Translations under genes and position numbers: made by a program
Source: Clostridiales bacterium
GTDB lineage: Bacteria; Bacillota; Clostridia; Christensenellales; Pumilibacteraceae
DNA length: 45,794 bases
Direction: 5' to 3'
NCBI GenBank assembly: GCA_015055625.1
Contig: SVHU01000020.1
Span: forward strand, 1 to 45,794
The notes under the pieces: generated by a model
What the model was told of the DNA's origin: nothing
The model's input: only the letters and a program-made list of their open reading frames with translations
Databases searched by the model: none
In this document: piece by piece, positions 34,132 to 43,603 of the stretch
Numbering within the stretch: the stretch's first letter is position 1
Layout: every line of letters starts with the position of its first letter

Positions 34132-35803
34132 ATTTATCGGATGCGTCGGGATTTTTAGGGGTAACGTAAACCGTTTGCTGATTGGTGTAAATAACCTTGC
34201 CCGGCATTGCTCCGGATGGTTTTTTTACGAACTTAATAAGAGTGTAGTCGACAGGAACGTTGTCCGATAGCGATGCCTTAGAAAAGAACGCGGAGTATCT
34301 TGCAACCTTTTCAATAGTTTGTATCGGAACGTTTTTACCCTGTATTACAGTGTGTGAACCGTGAATTTTTTGCGTGTGAAGCCAGGTAAATCCGCCGTCC
34401 GAATTTTTTACGAGTTCGTCGTTTTGAACATTGTTTTTACCTATAAGAACAGTGTAGCCGTCCACCTCGTATTTGCGCGGTTTAGACACGGTTTTTACAG
34501 CTTTTTTACTCTTTTTAGGCAAAATCCCCGAGCTTTCCATTTCTTTTGAAATGTCTTCCAGATCGTTTTGAGAGGTAGCTTGATTTACGGATAGAAGCAA
34601 TGTGTCCAGGTATTCACGCATATCGTCGGTTTTCTCAAGCATCTCCATGCTCATTTCAACCGTTTTTTTCTTTTTATTATATTTTTTATAATACTTTTGC
34701 GCATTTTGAGCAGGTGTGAGCAAAGCGTCCAGAGGAATATCCCTTTCCTCGTTAGTATAGTAGTCGAAAACCCTAACGCTCTTGTCGCCGTACTTTATTT
34801 TGTATATATTGGCTGTAACAAGTTCGCCACAAATCCTATCGTTTTCGTTGTCTTCAGCCTCTTCAATTCTTAAAAGCAACGTTTCGCGCTTCTTTTCGCA
34901 TCTGGTAAGAGCGCTTTTAATAACCGACTTTAACGCGTTTGCGCCCGTTGCGTAAGAAGAGGTTGCAAAAGTTTGACGGTAATACTCGTCCATTGCCTCG
35001 CAAATAGAGCTAGTAAAAATAACTTCGCCGTCAGTTTCGTACTCAAAAGCGTAAAAGTCCACTATTTTTCCATTTTTTTTAACGTAGCACGGCTTAGAAG
35101 TTTTATAAAACGCAATAATTGTATCAAACAGCTTTTCCGCGTCTTTATCACTTGCAGGATATGCGTATCCGCTTTCTATTACAGCTTGACGAAGAGTTGC
35201 AGGAGCAAACCCGATATAACGGCTTATCAAAAAGTTATGAACTGCGGTCTTGCCGTCGTAAGCTTGCATTGTTTTTACAAATTCCGCCCTGTTAGAAATA
35301 GTTGTCTTATTTTCCTGAGAGGGGGGAAGAGCGTATGCAACGCCGGGTAAAAGCAAACGCTTTGCAGTAAGGTCTGCATCGCTGTGAAGCAGACATTCCG
35401 AAATTTTTCCCTCGCCGTTTACAAGTATAATATTTGAATATCTGCCCATAATTTCGGCGTAAAGCGTAAACTTTTCCTCTTTGAACAAGTCCTTGACCGA
35501 TAGCGAAAATACAAGAACGCGCTCAAAAGGAACTTGTTCTATTTTTTCGATAATTGCAGAAGTGAGATGTTTTCTAAGGTGCATTAAAAACGCGTAAGGA
35601 GTGGGTGGATTTTCGTATTTTTGAGAGGTAATATATGCTCTGGCAAAAGTCGGGTTTGCAGAAAGGACGAGGGTGTAAAGCGTTCCGTTTTTTACGGTAA
35701 AAGACACCTCGTCTTTGTTTGGCATATTGATTTTGTCTATTCTGCCACCCTCTAAAATTTTGAGCTCGTTTGCTACGTGGTGGTAGGTAAAAGCGTCGTT
35801 CAT
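34130..35803 (-). CDS. rqcH: RqcH/NFACT ribosome-associated quality-control protein
   Basis: A 557-residue protein. It has an NFACT-N domain (~1-200, start DAFTYHHVANEL, MGRYSNIIL), a coiled-coil middle domain (~260-440) and an NFACT-R domain with IHGSHTVIQG near the C-terminus. Bacterial RqcH binds obstructed 50S subunits and recruits tRNA-Ala to add C-terminal Ala tails, marking the chain for proteases such as ClpXP (clpP/clpX nearby). The Asp-Arg pair needed for tailing is Glu94-Arg95 here. AAGGAG precedes the ATG. Confidence 0.92.
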   Translation of the reverse strand: MNDAFTYHHVANELKILEGGRIDKINMPNKDEVSFTVKNGTLYTLVLSANPTFARAYITSQKYENPPTPYAFLMHLRKHLTSAIIEKIEQVPFERVLVFSLSVKDLFKEEKFTLYAEIMGRYSNIILVNGEGKISECLLHSDADLTAKRLLLPGVAYALPPSQENKTTISNRAEFVKTMQAYDGKTAVHNFLISRYIGFAPATLRQAVIESGYAYPASDKDAEKLFDTIIAFYKTSKPCYVKKNGKIVDFYAFEYETDGEVIFTSSICEAMDEYYRQTFATSSYATGANALKSVIKSALTRCEKKRETLLLRIEEAEDNENDRICGELVTANIYKIKYGDKSVRVFDYYTNEERDIPLDALLTPAQNAQKYYKKYNKKKKTVEMSMEMLEKTDDMREYLDTLLLSVNQATSQNDLEDISKEMESSGILPKKSKKAVKTVSKPRKYEVDGYTVLIGKNNVQNDELVKNSDGGFTWLHTQKIHGSHTVIQGKNVPIQTIEKVARYSAFFSKASLSDNVPVDYTLIKFVKKPSGAMPGKVIYTNQQTVYVTPKNPDASDK

Positions 35804-35851
35804 AGCACTCCTTGGGCGATTTTGCGCGATTTTAATGAAATTTCAAGTATA

Positions 35852-35880
35852 AGTATATACTTATTTTTCAAATTAGTCAA
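35852..35880 (-). promoter_or_regulatory. Promoter of rqcH
   Basis: On the minus strand, -35 TTGACT (35875-35880), 17 bp spacer, -10 TATACT (35852-35857). A perfect 16-bp palindrome ATAAGTATATACTTAT (35849-35864) covers the -10. Confidence 0.7.
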
Positions 35881-35888
35881 TAAAAAAT

Positions 35889-35917
35889 TTGACAAGTAAA
35901 ATTAATTATGTTATTAT
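35889..35917 (+). promoter_or_regulatory. Promoter of tig
   Basis: -35 TTGACA (35889-35894), 17 bp spacer, -10 TATTAT (35912-35917). Confidence 0.75.
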
Positions 35918-35946
35918 TGTCGAGTACGAAAAATTGGAGGATAATT

Positions 35947-37278
35947 ATGAAGTACGAAGTAGAAAAGTTACAAGGCGAAGTAAAAATCACTTTTGACCTT
36001 ACCGCAGAAGAATGGGATGCTCAGGTAAATAAGGCATACCTTAAAGAAAAGAGCAAGATTAATATTCCCGGATTTAGAAAGGGACAGGCTCCCAGAAAGA
36101 TGATCGAAAGAATGTACGGACCTTCCGTATTCTTTGACGAAGCGTTCAACGGCGCATTCTACGATGCTTATACCAAGGCTTTAGAAGAGAACGAAGATAT
36201 TTTCCCCGTTGACGATCCCAAGGTAGACGTTGACGAAATGAAGGACGGAATTAAGTTCCACGCAATCGTTACCGTTAAGCCCGAAGTTACTCTTGGCGAT
36301 TACAAAGGTATTAAAATCGAAAAAGTTGAGTATACTGTAACTGCAAAGAACGTTAACGAAGAGCTTAAAAAAGCTCAGGAACAGGCTAGCAGAAGAGTAG
36401 AAGTTACCGACAGAGCTGTAAAAGACGGCGATATCGTTACTCTTGACTACAAGGGTATGTGCGACGGCGTTCAGTTCGAGGGTGGCACTGCTGAAAATCA
36501 GGAGCTTACCATTGGTTCTAACACCTTTATCCCCGGCTTTGAAGCTCAGATGGTTGGTATGGCTATCGGCGAAACCAAGGATCTTAACGTTACCTTCCCC
36601 GAAGAGTATCATGCAGAGAACCTTAAGGGCAAGCCCGCTGTATTTACCGTAACCGTTAAGAAGATCGAAGCTAAAGAGCTTCCCGAGCTTAACGACGAGT
36701 TTGCAAAGAACGCAAGCAAGTTTGAAACTTTGGACGAGTACAAGGCAGATATCAAGGCAAACCTTAAAAAGCAGAACGAAGAAAAGGCAAACAGAGAAAA
36801 TGAAACCGCTCTTCTTACCAAGATTATCGAGGGCGCAAGTGTTGAAATTCCTGCTTGCATGATCGAAAAGCAGATCGATTACATCGTTCGCGAAACCGAG
36901 TATCAGCTTTCCTATATGTACAGAGGACTTAAGTTCGAAGATTACCTTAAGTATACCGGTATGACCATGGAAGACTTCAGAAAGCAGAACGAAAGCAGAG
37001 CAAATCAGGAAGTTAAATCTCGTCTTGTTTTCGAAGCGATTATCAAGGCTGAAAACATCGACGTTACCGATGCTCAGGTAGACGCAGAAGTTGCTAAGAT
37101 GGCTGAAAATGCAAAGAAGACCGCAGAAGAGTACAAGAAGGATATGGATCCTCGTCAGCTTGACTATATCAAGAACGATATTCTTATGACCAACCTTATC
37201 GATTTCCTTAAGGCAAACAACACCTTTGAAAAGAAAGCAAAGGCTACGACAAAGAAAACTGAAAAAGTTACAGAATAA
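35947..37278 (+). CDS. tig: Trigger factor
   Basis: A 443-residue ribosome-bound chaperone. It has an N-terminal ribosome-docking domain with the signature GFRKGQAPRKM (~40), an FKBP-type prolyl isomerase domain (~150-235, DGDIVTLDYKGMCDG) and a helical C-terminal chaperone domain ending in a Lys-rich tail. The start at 35947 follows TTGGAGG; an upstream frame from 35908 lies inside the promoter. It heads the conserved tig-clpP-clpX-lon-engB order. Confidence 0.95.
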   Translation: MKYEVEKLQGEVKITFDLTAEEWDAQVNKAYLKEKSKINIPGFRKGQAPRKMIERMYGPSVFFDEAFNGAFYDAYTKALEENEDIFPVDDPKVDVDEMKDGIKFHAIVTVKPEVTLGDYKGIKIEKVEYTVTAKNVNEELKKAQEQASRRVEVTDRAVKDGDIVTLDYKGMCDGVQFEGGTAENQELTIGSNTFIPGFEAQMVGMAIGETKDLNVTFPEEYHAENLKGKPAVFTVTVKKIEAKELPELNDEFAKNASKFETLDEYKADIKANLKKQNEEKANRENETALLTKIIEGASVEIPACMIEKQIDYIVRETEYQLSYMYRGLKFEDYLKYTGMTMEDFRKQNESRANQEVKSRLVFEAIIKAENIDVTDAQVDAEVAKMAENAKKTAEEYKKDMDPRQLDYIKNDILMTNLIDFLKANNTFEKKAKATTKKTEKVTE

Positions 37279-37290
37279 TTGATTTTTACA

Positions 37291-37328
37291 CAACGTCACA
37301 CTAACGAAAAAAAGTTAATGTGGCGTTG
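37291..37328. promoter_or_regulatory. Long inverted repeat overlapping the clpP -35
   Basis: Arms CAACGTCACACTAAC and GTTAATGTGGCGTTG pair over 15 positions with one mismatch and one G-T, loop ~8. No T tract follows on either strand. Its end lies in the -35 of the clpP promoter, so it may be an operator or an attenuating leader structure. Confidence 0.55.
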
Positions 37329-37354
37329 ACTATCCTAAACTAAAAAAATATATT
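37326..37354 (+). promoter_or_regulatory. Promoter of clpP
   Basis: -35 TTGACT (37326-37331), 17 bp spacer, -10 TATATT (37349-37354). Confidence 0.65.
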
Positions 37355-37372
37355 TGCGGAGGCTAACACGAA

Positions 37373-37966
37373 ATGATAAGAAACAATCTTGTTCCTATGG
37401 TAGTAGAACAAACAAACCGTGGCGAAAGATCTTACGACATTTATTCCAGACTTTTGGAAGACAGAATTATTTTCCTTACCGGCGAAATTAACGACGTAAC
37501 GGCGGATATTGTAATAGCTCAGCTCATATATCTAGAGGGAAAAGATCCCGACAAGGATATCAGCTTGTATATCAACAGCCCAGGCGGAAGCGTAACGGCA
37601 GGTATGGGAATTTACGACACCATGAACTACATCAAGTGCGACGTAAGCACTATTTGTGTGGGAATGGCAGCGTCTATGGGCGCATTCTTGCTCTCGTCGG
37701 GAGCTAAAGGCAAGAGATATTGTCTTCCCAACAGCGAAGTAATGATTCATCAGCCCTTAGGTGGCGCGCAAGGTCAGGCAAGCGATATTGCAATTCAGGC
37801 AGAGCATATTCTCAAGATTAAAAAGAGAATGAACGCAATCTTGGCTGAAAACACAGGAAAATCGGTTAAGCAGATCGAAAAAGACGTAGACAGAGATAAC
37901 TATATGTCCGCGCAGGAAGCTCTTGCATACGGACTTGTAGACAAGATTTTTGATAAAAGAGTATAA
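37373..37966 (+). CDS. clpP: ClpP, ATP-dependent Clp protease proteolytic subunit
   Basis: A 197-residue serine protease. The catalytic Ser101 lies in GMAASMGAF, His126 in VMIHQPLGG, and the Asp near 175 in [10 protein letters not shown]. It forms the degradative barrel served by ClpX (next gene, 18 bp away) and ClpC (1739). GCGGAGG lies before the ATG. Confidence 0.96.
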   Translation: MIRNNLVPMVVEQTNRGERSYDIYSRLLEDRIIFLTGEINDVTADIVIAQLIYLEGKDPDKDISLYINSPGGSVTAGMGIYDTMNYIKCDVSTICVGMAASMGAFLLSSGAKGKRYCLPNSEVMIHQPLGGAQGQASDIAIQAEHILKIKKRMNAILAENTGKSVKQIEKDVDRDNYMSAQEALAYGLVDKIFDKRV

Positions 37967-37984
37967 TAACGGGAGTATTATTTA

Positions 37985-39217
37985 GTGGATAAATTCGAAC
38001 CCAAATGTTCATTTTGCGCTCGTCCGCAATCGCTTGTAGAACACCTTGTATTTTCACCCGACGGTGATATCTGTATTTGCGACGAATGTGTCAAGCAGTG
38101 CAGTGAGGATATCAGCGCGTACGCAGAGGCTCAGACCGTAGAAACGGAAGAAAAGCTTCCCACACCTCAGGAAATCAAGTCCAAGCTCGACGACTATATC
38201 GTAGGACAGGACTCGGCAAAAAAGGTGCTTAGCGTTGCTGTTTATAACCATTACAAGCGAATTAAGTTCAACAAGAAAACCAAGAACGCCATAGAGCTTA
38301 AAAAGAGCAATATTTTAATGCTTGGTCCTACCGGTTGCGGAAAGACTTTACTTGCTCAAACGTTGAGTAAAATTCTTAACGTTCCTTTTGCCGTAGCCGA
38401 TGCCACAACGCTTACCGAAGCTGGTTATGTGGGCGAAGATGTAGAGAACGTATTGCTCAAACTCATACAAAATGCGGATTACGACATAAAAAAAGCGGAG
38501 AAAGGAATTATCTATATTGACGAGATTGACAAGATCTCTAGAAAGAGCGAAAACGTTAGTATAACTCGTGATGTGTCGGGCGAAGGCGTACAGCAAGCGC
38601 TTTTGAAAATTGTGGAAAGCACGCTTGCATCCGTACCTCCTCAGGGCGGTAGAAAGCATCCAAATCAAGAGTGTTTGCAAATCGATACGACTAATATTTT
38701 ATTCATTTTCGGCGGAGCGTTCGTGGGGCTTGATAAAATAATCGAAAAGCGTCAAAGTAAGGCATCGCTTGGCTTTGGCGGAAACGTTCAGCAACAAAAC
38801 GTGGACGGCAACGAAATGCTTAAAAAGGTTCAGCCTCAAGACCTTATAAAGTTTGGGCTTATTCCTGAGTTTATTGGAAGAGTACCCGTAACCGTGTGTC
38901 TTGATCCGCTAGATGAGAGCGCTCTTGTAAACATTTTAACTCAGCCTAAAGACTGTCTTGTAAAGCAGTACGTAAAGCTTTTGGAAATGGACGGTGTTGA
39001 GTTGGAGTTTAAGGAAGAAGCAATCCGAGCAATCGCGCAAAAAGCAATAGAGCTCAAAACTGGCGCGCGCGGACTTCGCTCGATAGTCGAGGAAGGCATG
39101 CTCGATATTATGTATACCATTCCCGACAGTAGCGATATTAAAAAGGTTATCGTTACCAAAGAATCCATTCTTAACAACGAAAAGCCTATTGTTGAAAAGA
39201 AAGAGCTTACGGCGTAA
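37985..39217 (+). CDS. clpX: ClpX, Clp protease ATPase subunit
   Basis: A 410-residue AAA+ unfoldase. The N-terminal zinc-binding domain has C8, C11, C32 and C35. Walker A is GPTGCGKT (~114-121) and Walker B is IIYIDEIDK. The ClpP-contact loop region follows in the large AAA+ domain, then a C-terminal small domain. The GTG start follows CGGGAG. It forms a clpP-clpX operon and is ended by a terminator. Confidence 0.96.
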   Translation: MDKFEPKCSFCARPQSLVEHLVFSPDGDICICDECVKQCSEDISAYAEAQTVETEEKLPTPQEIKSKLDDYIVGQDSAKKVLSVAVYNHYKRIKFNKKTKNAIELKKSNILMLGPTGCGKTLLAQTLSKILNVPFAVADATTLTEAGYVGEDVENVLLKLIQNADYDIKKAEKGIIYIDEIDKISRKSENVSITRDVSGEGVQQALLKIVESTLASVPPQGGRKHPNQECLQIDTTNILFIFGGAFVGLDKIIEKRQSKASLGFGGNVQQQNVDGNEMLKKVQPQDLIKFGLIPEFIGRVPVTVCLDPLDESALVNILTQPKDCLVKQYVKLLEMDGVELEFKEEAIRAIAQKAIELKTGARGLRSIVEEGMLDIMYTIPDSSDIKKVIVTKESILNNEKPIVEKKELTA

Positions 39218-39258
39218 AGTGTAGATGTTTTGAAGAATATTTATTTGTATAACAACCC

Positions 39259-39288
39259 AAAAGGGCGATCGTAAGGTCGCTCTTTTTT
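39259..39288 (+). terminator. Terminator after clpX
   Basis: Stem AAAAGGGCGA / TCGCTCTTTT with an eight-base loop, followed by TT. Confidence 0.88.
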
Positions 39289-39372
39289 GATAAACTTATT
39301 TAGTATTGTACAGTCTATTTTGCGTTTTATAAAACATATACCGTCATTCCTAAATAAATTTCCTTTATTTAA

Positions 39373-39401
39373 TTGATATTTTATAAAATTTATGTTATAA
39401 T
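39373..39401 (+). promoter_or_regulatory. Promoter of lon
   Basis: -35 TTGATA (39373-39378), 17 bp spacer, -10 TATAAT (39396-39401). Confidence 0.78.
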
Positions 39402-39459
39402 AACAAATACGTGTGTGAAAATATCGCGTTAAGGCAAAAATTCAGCTTTCGAGGTTATT

Positions 39460-41811
39460 ATGGACGAGATAAAAGAAATGATTGACGAAACAAAAGAAGA
39501 AATAACAATCGAAAAAAAATTATATAAAGTAATTACGTTGCGCAAAAACGTACTTTTCCCCTCACAAGTCCTTACCGTGGATCTTGGCAGAGATAAATCT
39601 TTGGCAGGAGTAAACGCGATAGGCGGAGTGGGAAATATCGTAGTGCTTGCTCAAAAAGACAAAATGCTTACCAATCCCACGCCAAACGACTTGTACCGTG
39701 TGGGAACGCTTGCGCGTATAAGACAAATCAGCAGAATGCCCAACGATGTAACTAAGGTTATTTTAGAGGGAATAAAGCGAGTAGTTGTGACCGATTTTAC
39801 CGCGTTTACGCCTCACATTGAGTGCGAAGCGGAGGACTACGGCGTAGTAATCGGCGAGGAAACCACCGAAATCAGCGCGATAAAAAACCTTATAGTAAAA
39901 GAGCTCGAAGATATAGTAAAGCTTCAGCCCAAACAGCAAAATCTTCCCGACGCGCGACTTGATACGTCCAACACGCAAAAGCTTATTGCAAATATGGCGT
40001 ACGCAATCTACGATAACGATCAAAAGCGTCAAAGACTTTTAGAGGTTAATTCCGAGATTGATCAGCTTAACGATATCTATGCAAAATCGCTTACCGCGCG
40101 TGAGATTTTCGAGGCGGAAAAGAACATCGCTCAAAAGGTCAGAGCGAGTGTAGAAAAAAACCAAAAAGAGTATTATCTTCGCGAACAAATCAAAGCCATT
40201 CACGAAGAGCTTGGCGACGACGAGAAAGAAAAGGAGCAGTACGAAAAGACCGCAAAGCAAAAGGGATTGCCCGACTATGCTGTACAAAAGCTCGAAAAAG
40301 AGCTTGCGCGTATGGATAAAATGGCTCCAAACTCCCCAGAAGCTGGCGTTATCAGAACTTATATAGAATGGCTTTTGGATATGCCTTGGAATACGTACAC
40401 TGACGACTGTATTGACCTTGCGTCGGCAAGAAAAATTTTGGACGAGGACCACTTTGGTTTGGAGAAAATCAAAGAGCGTATTATCGAGTATTTGGCGGTA
40501 CATTCGCTTACTCAAAACCCGGGCGGAGCAATCCTTTGTTTTGTCGGACCTCCCGGAGTTGGTAAAACTTCGATAGTATCGTCCATCGCTCGCGCAGCAA
40601 ACCGCAAGCTTGTTCAGATGTCGCTTGGCGGAGTTAGGGACGAGGCGGAAGTAAGAGGTCATCGCCGTACGTACATTGGCGCAATGCCCGGTAGAATTCT
40701 TACGGGAATGAAGAACGCAGGTGTAAACAACCCCGTGTTCTTGCTTGACGAAATTGATAAAATGTCGAGCGACTTTAGAGGTGATCCAGCTTCGGCGATG
40801 CTCGAAGTTTTAGATCCCAATCAAAACGGAAAGTTCATGGATCACTATCTTGAGATCCCCTACGACCTGTCTAAAACAATGTTCGTAGCAACCGCAAACA
40901 GCATAGACAGTATTCCTCAGCCCCTACTTGACAGAATGGAAGTTATCTTCCTTTCGGGCTATACGTATACCGAAAAATTGGAAATCGCAAAGCGTTATTT
41001 ACTCCCCAAACAAACCGAAAAGAACGGACTTAAAAAAGGTCAGGTAGTAATGGACGACAAGACGCTTATGGACGTTATTACGCTTTATACAAAGGAAAGC
41101 GGAGTAAGAAACTTAGAGCGTAAAATGGCGGACGTTGTAAGAAAAATAGCGGTCAAGATAGTTGATAGCGGAAAGACGGATGATGTTTATACCGTAACAA
41201 GTAGCGACCTTCCCGACGTTTTAGGACCCTCTAAATACAAGCCGTTCGAAAACGTAAATACCGATAGCGTAGGACTTGTAAAAGGTCTTGCCTGGACTAG
41301 CGTGGGCGGTGTAACTTTGGACGTAGAAACCAATCTTATCCCTGACTGCAAAGGCGAGCTTGTGCTTACCGGAAAAATGGGTGATGTCATGAAAGAATCG
41401 GCACGTATTGCGCTTTCTGTGACACGTTCGCTTGCAAAAGAGTACAATATTGATGTGGTATTGTTTAAGGATAACGATGTTCATATCCACATTCCCGAGG
41501 GCGCAACACCAAAGGACGGACCTAGCGCAGGCGTAACGCTTACTACCTCGCTCGTATCTGCATTTTCGGGTATTAAAGTGCGTAGCGACGTGGCTATGAC
41601 GGGCGAAATCACCTTGCGAGGACGCGTGCTTGCAATAGGCGGACTTAAAGAAAAATCCCTTGCCGCGTTTATGAGCGGAGTTAAAACTCTAATCATTCCC
41701 AAAGAGAACGAAAAGGATATTGCCGATATTCCCACCGAGGTAAAAGATGCGCTCGAAATCATTACCGTAAGCGATATCCATGAAGTGCTCGATGTCGCGC
41801 TTGCGAGGTAA
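39460..41811 (+). CDS. lon: Lon protease
   Basis: A 783-residue LonA. It has an N-terminal substrate domain (~15-215), a coiled coil (~215-300), an AAA+ domain with GPPGVGKT (~363) and FLLDEIDKM, and a proteolytic domain with the catalytic dyad Ser689 (DGPSAG) and Lys732 (GLKEKS). It degrades misfolded and regulatory proteins. Its own promoter is upstream. engB follows after 3 bp, as in many Bacillota. Confidence 0.96.
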   Translation: MDEIKEMIDETKEEITIEKKLYKVITLRKNVLFPSQVLTVDLGRDKSLAGVNAIGGVGNIVVLAQKDKMLTNPTPNDLYRVGTLARIRQISRMPNDVTKVILEGIKRVVVTDFTAFTPHIECEAEDYGVVIGEETTEISAIKNLIVKELEDIVKLQPKQQNLPDARLDTSNTQKLIANMAYAIYDNDQKRQRLLEVNSEIDQLNDIYAKSLTAREIFEAEKNIAQKVRASVEKNQKEYYLREQIKAIHEELGDDEKEKEQYEKTAKQKGLPDYAVQKLEKELARMDKMAPNSPEAGVIRTYIEWLLDMPWNTYTDDCIDLASARKILDEDHFGLEKIKERIIEYLAVHSLTQNPGGAILCFVGPPGVGKTSIVSSIARAANRKLVQMSLGGVRDEAEVRGHRRTYIGAMPGRILTGMKNAGVNNPVFLLDEIDKMSSDFRGDPASAMLEVLDPNQNGKFMDHYLEIPYDLSKTMFVATANSIDSIPQPLLDRMEVIFLSGYTYTEKLEIAKRYLLPKQTEKNGLKKGQVVMDDKTLMDVITLYTKESGVRNLERKMADVVRKIAVKIVDSGKTDDVYTVTSSDLPDVLGPSKYKPFENVNTDSVGLVKGLAWTSVGGVTLDVETNLIPDCKGELVLTGKMGDVMKESARIALSVTRSLAKEYNIDVVLFKDNDVHIHIPEGATPKDGPSAGVTLTTSLVSAFSGIKVRSDVAMTGEITLRGRVLAIGGLKEKSLAAFMSGVKTLIIPKENEKDIADIPTEVKDALEIITVSDIHEVLDVALAR

Positions 41812-41814
41812 CGT

Positions 41815-42423
41815 ATGCTTATAAAGTCAGCAAAATTCATAAAAAGCTATGCTTCTTCCTCAACGTATACAAAGGAGCTTGACCAAGAAAACGGACTTCC
41901 CGAAATTTGTGTGGTTGGTCGTAGTAACGTGGGAAAATCTTCCTTTATAAATACCGTGTCGGGCAATTCTTCGCTTGCAAGAACGTCATCTACACCGGGC
42001 AGAACAAGGCTTATAAACCTTTTTGATATCAACAACGGAGAGTTTACCCTCGTTGACCTTCCCGGCTACGGCTTTGCAAAAGCGAGTAAGGGAGAGCGTG
42101 ATGCATGGGATAGACTGATAGGCGGATACTTTGAAAACAGCGTCAACCTAAAACACGTTTTCGTGCTTGTGGATATCCGTATTCCGCCAACTACGCTAGA
42201 TAAGCAAATGTTGGGATATTTGTATCATTTCGGCATACCGTTCTCGGTAATTGCGACAAAAACGGACAAATTATCCAAGGCTCAGGCATCGCGAGCAAGA
42301 CAGGTTGTGGCAACCGAGCTAAAAATTGGTAAGGACAATATAATTCTCTTTTCTTCGCAAACGCGACAGGGTAAAGAGGAAGTTCTCGATAGATTTTCGC
42401 AAATTTTATATCCCGAAACGTAA
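41815..42423 (+). CDS. engB: EngB/YsxC ribosome-biogenesis GTPase
   Basis: A 202-residue TRAFAC GTPase. It has the P-loop GRSNVGKSS, switch region STPGRT, G3 DLPGYG, and TKTDK for guanine specificity. It is needed for late 50S subunit assembly. It lies 3 bp downstream of lon. The terminator starts 7 bp after its stop. Confidence 0.95.
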   Translation: MLIKSAKFIKSYASSSTYTKELDQENGLPEICVVGRSNVGKSSFINTVSGNSSLARTSSTPGRTRLINLFDINNGEFTLVDLPGYGFAKASKGERDAWDRLIGGYFENSVNLKHVFVLVDIRIPPTTLDKQMLGYLYHFGIPFSVIATKTDKLSKAQASRARQVVATELKIGKDNIILFSSQTRQGKEEVLDRFSQILYPET

Positions 42424-42429
42424 CAGACT

Positions 42430-42467
42430 AAATCCTTCTTTTCATATACTGAAAGGGAGGATTTTTT
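42430..42467 (+). terminator. Terminator of engB that contains the next gene's ribosome site
   Basis: AATCCTTCTTTTC (42431-42443) pairs over 13 positions with GAAAGGGAGGATT (42451-42463) and is followed by T residues. The GGGAGG of the downstream arm is the only ribosome site for the ATG at 42468. Confidence 0.82.
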
Positions 42468-43076
42468 ATGTCGAATAATATTTCAGTAGGCAAGATAAAT
42501 GGCAACCCCTTGTGCGGTCTTTGCGAAAAAGTATGCGTGGAACTAAAGACAATAACCGATGGATGCAGGAGTGTTTACGATAACGAACAGGTTCAAGTTA
42601 CGTTATCCAATTTCTCGTCAGAGCCTAGCTATCCGCTTACGTTCAACTCCCTGTTTTTTAATGGTTTAGCATCTATTAGCGGACTAGTGGTCGAACCTAC
42701 CGAAAACGCAAAATCACGCATACGTTATACCGCAACTTTTACCGCAAGCGTGTCTTTAATCTCGTCGGACGGTTCACTTATTACAGCAAACGGCGAGCTT
42801 AGTTTTTATCAGGACGTACTTCTTTCAATCCCCACCGATCAGTTTTCGCCATACTCTGTGGAAGTAGCGGGAATAGTGAGAAGCAGAGTGGGAAGTGTAA
42901 TAACGCAAAACGTTGCAAACGTAAGGCTGTGCGCAACAATAGTAACGCGTATCACTCAGCTAAGAGAATTGGTAATTCCCACCTATGGCGATTGTGTGTA
43001 CCCAAGATGCAGAGAGTTTACTCAAATCTGTGGCGGAGTGCAGGATACCCCGGCATTTATAGATAACAATAACTAA
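42468..43076 (+). CDS. Conserved-looking protein of unknown function
   Basis: A 202-residue protein without a signal peptide or membrane segment. It has Cys clusters near both ends (CGLCEKVC; GDCVYPRC, then CGG). The middle alternates short beta strands (VQVTLSNFSS, IRYTATFTASVSLISSDG), suggesting a beta-sandwich, perhaps a coat or shell type protein cross-linked by cysteines. No family was recognised. Its ribosome site lies in the engB terminator stem. It is followed by mosaic repeats. Confidence 0.75.
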   Translation: MSNNISVGKINGNPLCGLCEKVCVELKTITDGCRSVYDNEQVQVTLSNFSSEPSYPLTFNSLFFNGLASISGLVVEPTENAKSRIRYTATFTASVSLISSDGSLITANGELSFYQDVLLSIPTDQFSPYSVEVAGIVRSRVGSVITQNVANVRLCATIVTRITQLRELVIPTYGDCVYPRCREFTQICGGVQDTPAFIDNNN

Positions 43077-43480
43077 TTTCTCGCTGTCATTGCGAGCGCA
43101 GCGTGGCAATCTCCAAGCTTAAAGCTTGACCTGATATGATGTGCTTTAACAAAGCAAACAATTAGAAACCGTTAGTTTTTCATATCGGGAGTGGACCTGT
43201 CCACCGATTCACGAATCGGTGCGGAGGCGCACCAACGTAGACGTTGGATCCAATATGTTGTGCTTTAACAAAGCAAGCAATTAAGTGTAGTTAGTTATTA
43301 TGTAGGGGCGATTCACGAATCGGTGCGGAGGCGCACACCCAATAATTGTAGTTTGAGTAAGAGTAAGTAAATAGCAATTGTTAGTTATTATGTAGGGGCG
43401 ATTCATGAATCGCCCACTATATTGACCGTGGGTCTGCCCACCGTCATTGCGAGCGCAGCGCGGCAATCTCCAATATTTTC
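43077..43480. repeat. Mosaic repeat segment
   Basis: It holds CATTGCGAGCGCAGCG boxes (43086, 43445), CCAACGTAGACGTTGG (~43232), GGTGCGGAGGCGCAC, a half palindrome at 43305 and the full GGGCGATTCATGAATCGCCC at 43396-43415, then GTGGGTCTGCCCAC. No gene is seen. Confidence 0.87.
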
Positions 43481-43568
43481 CACCGTATTTTTATGTTCTT
43501 TTCTGTTGTGTTATAAAATTTGTATTTTTTGGCTTTTAGTGTTTTTGAAAAAAGTTTATGCAATAGCC

Positions 43569-43597
43569 TTGCAAAAAAGCGCAAAACGTGATATAAT
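43569..43597 (+). promoter_or_regulatory. Promoter of the metallophosphoesterase gene (leaderless)
   Basis: -35 TTGCAA (43569-43574), 17 bp spacer, -10 TATAAT (43592-43597). The ATG at 43604 lies where transcription would start. Confidence 0.75.
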
Positions 43598-43603
43598 ACG
43601 AAT

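Noticed and set aside
36181-37299. Minus-strand ORF opposite tig (372 codons)
   Set aside because: It is a shadow of trigger factor; Cys/Phe-rich composition is typical of antisense translation.
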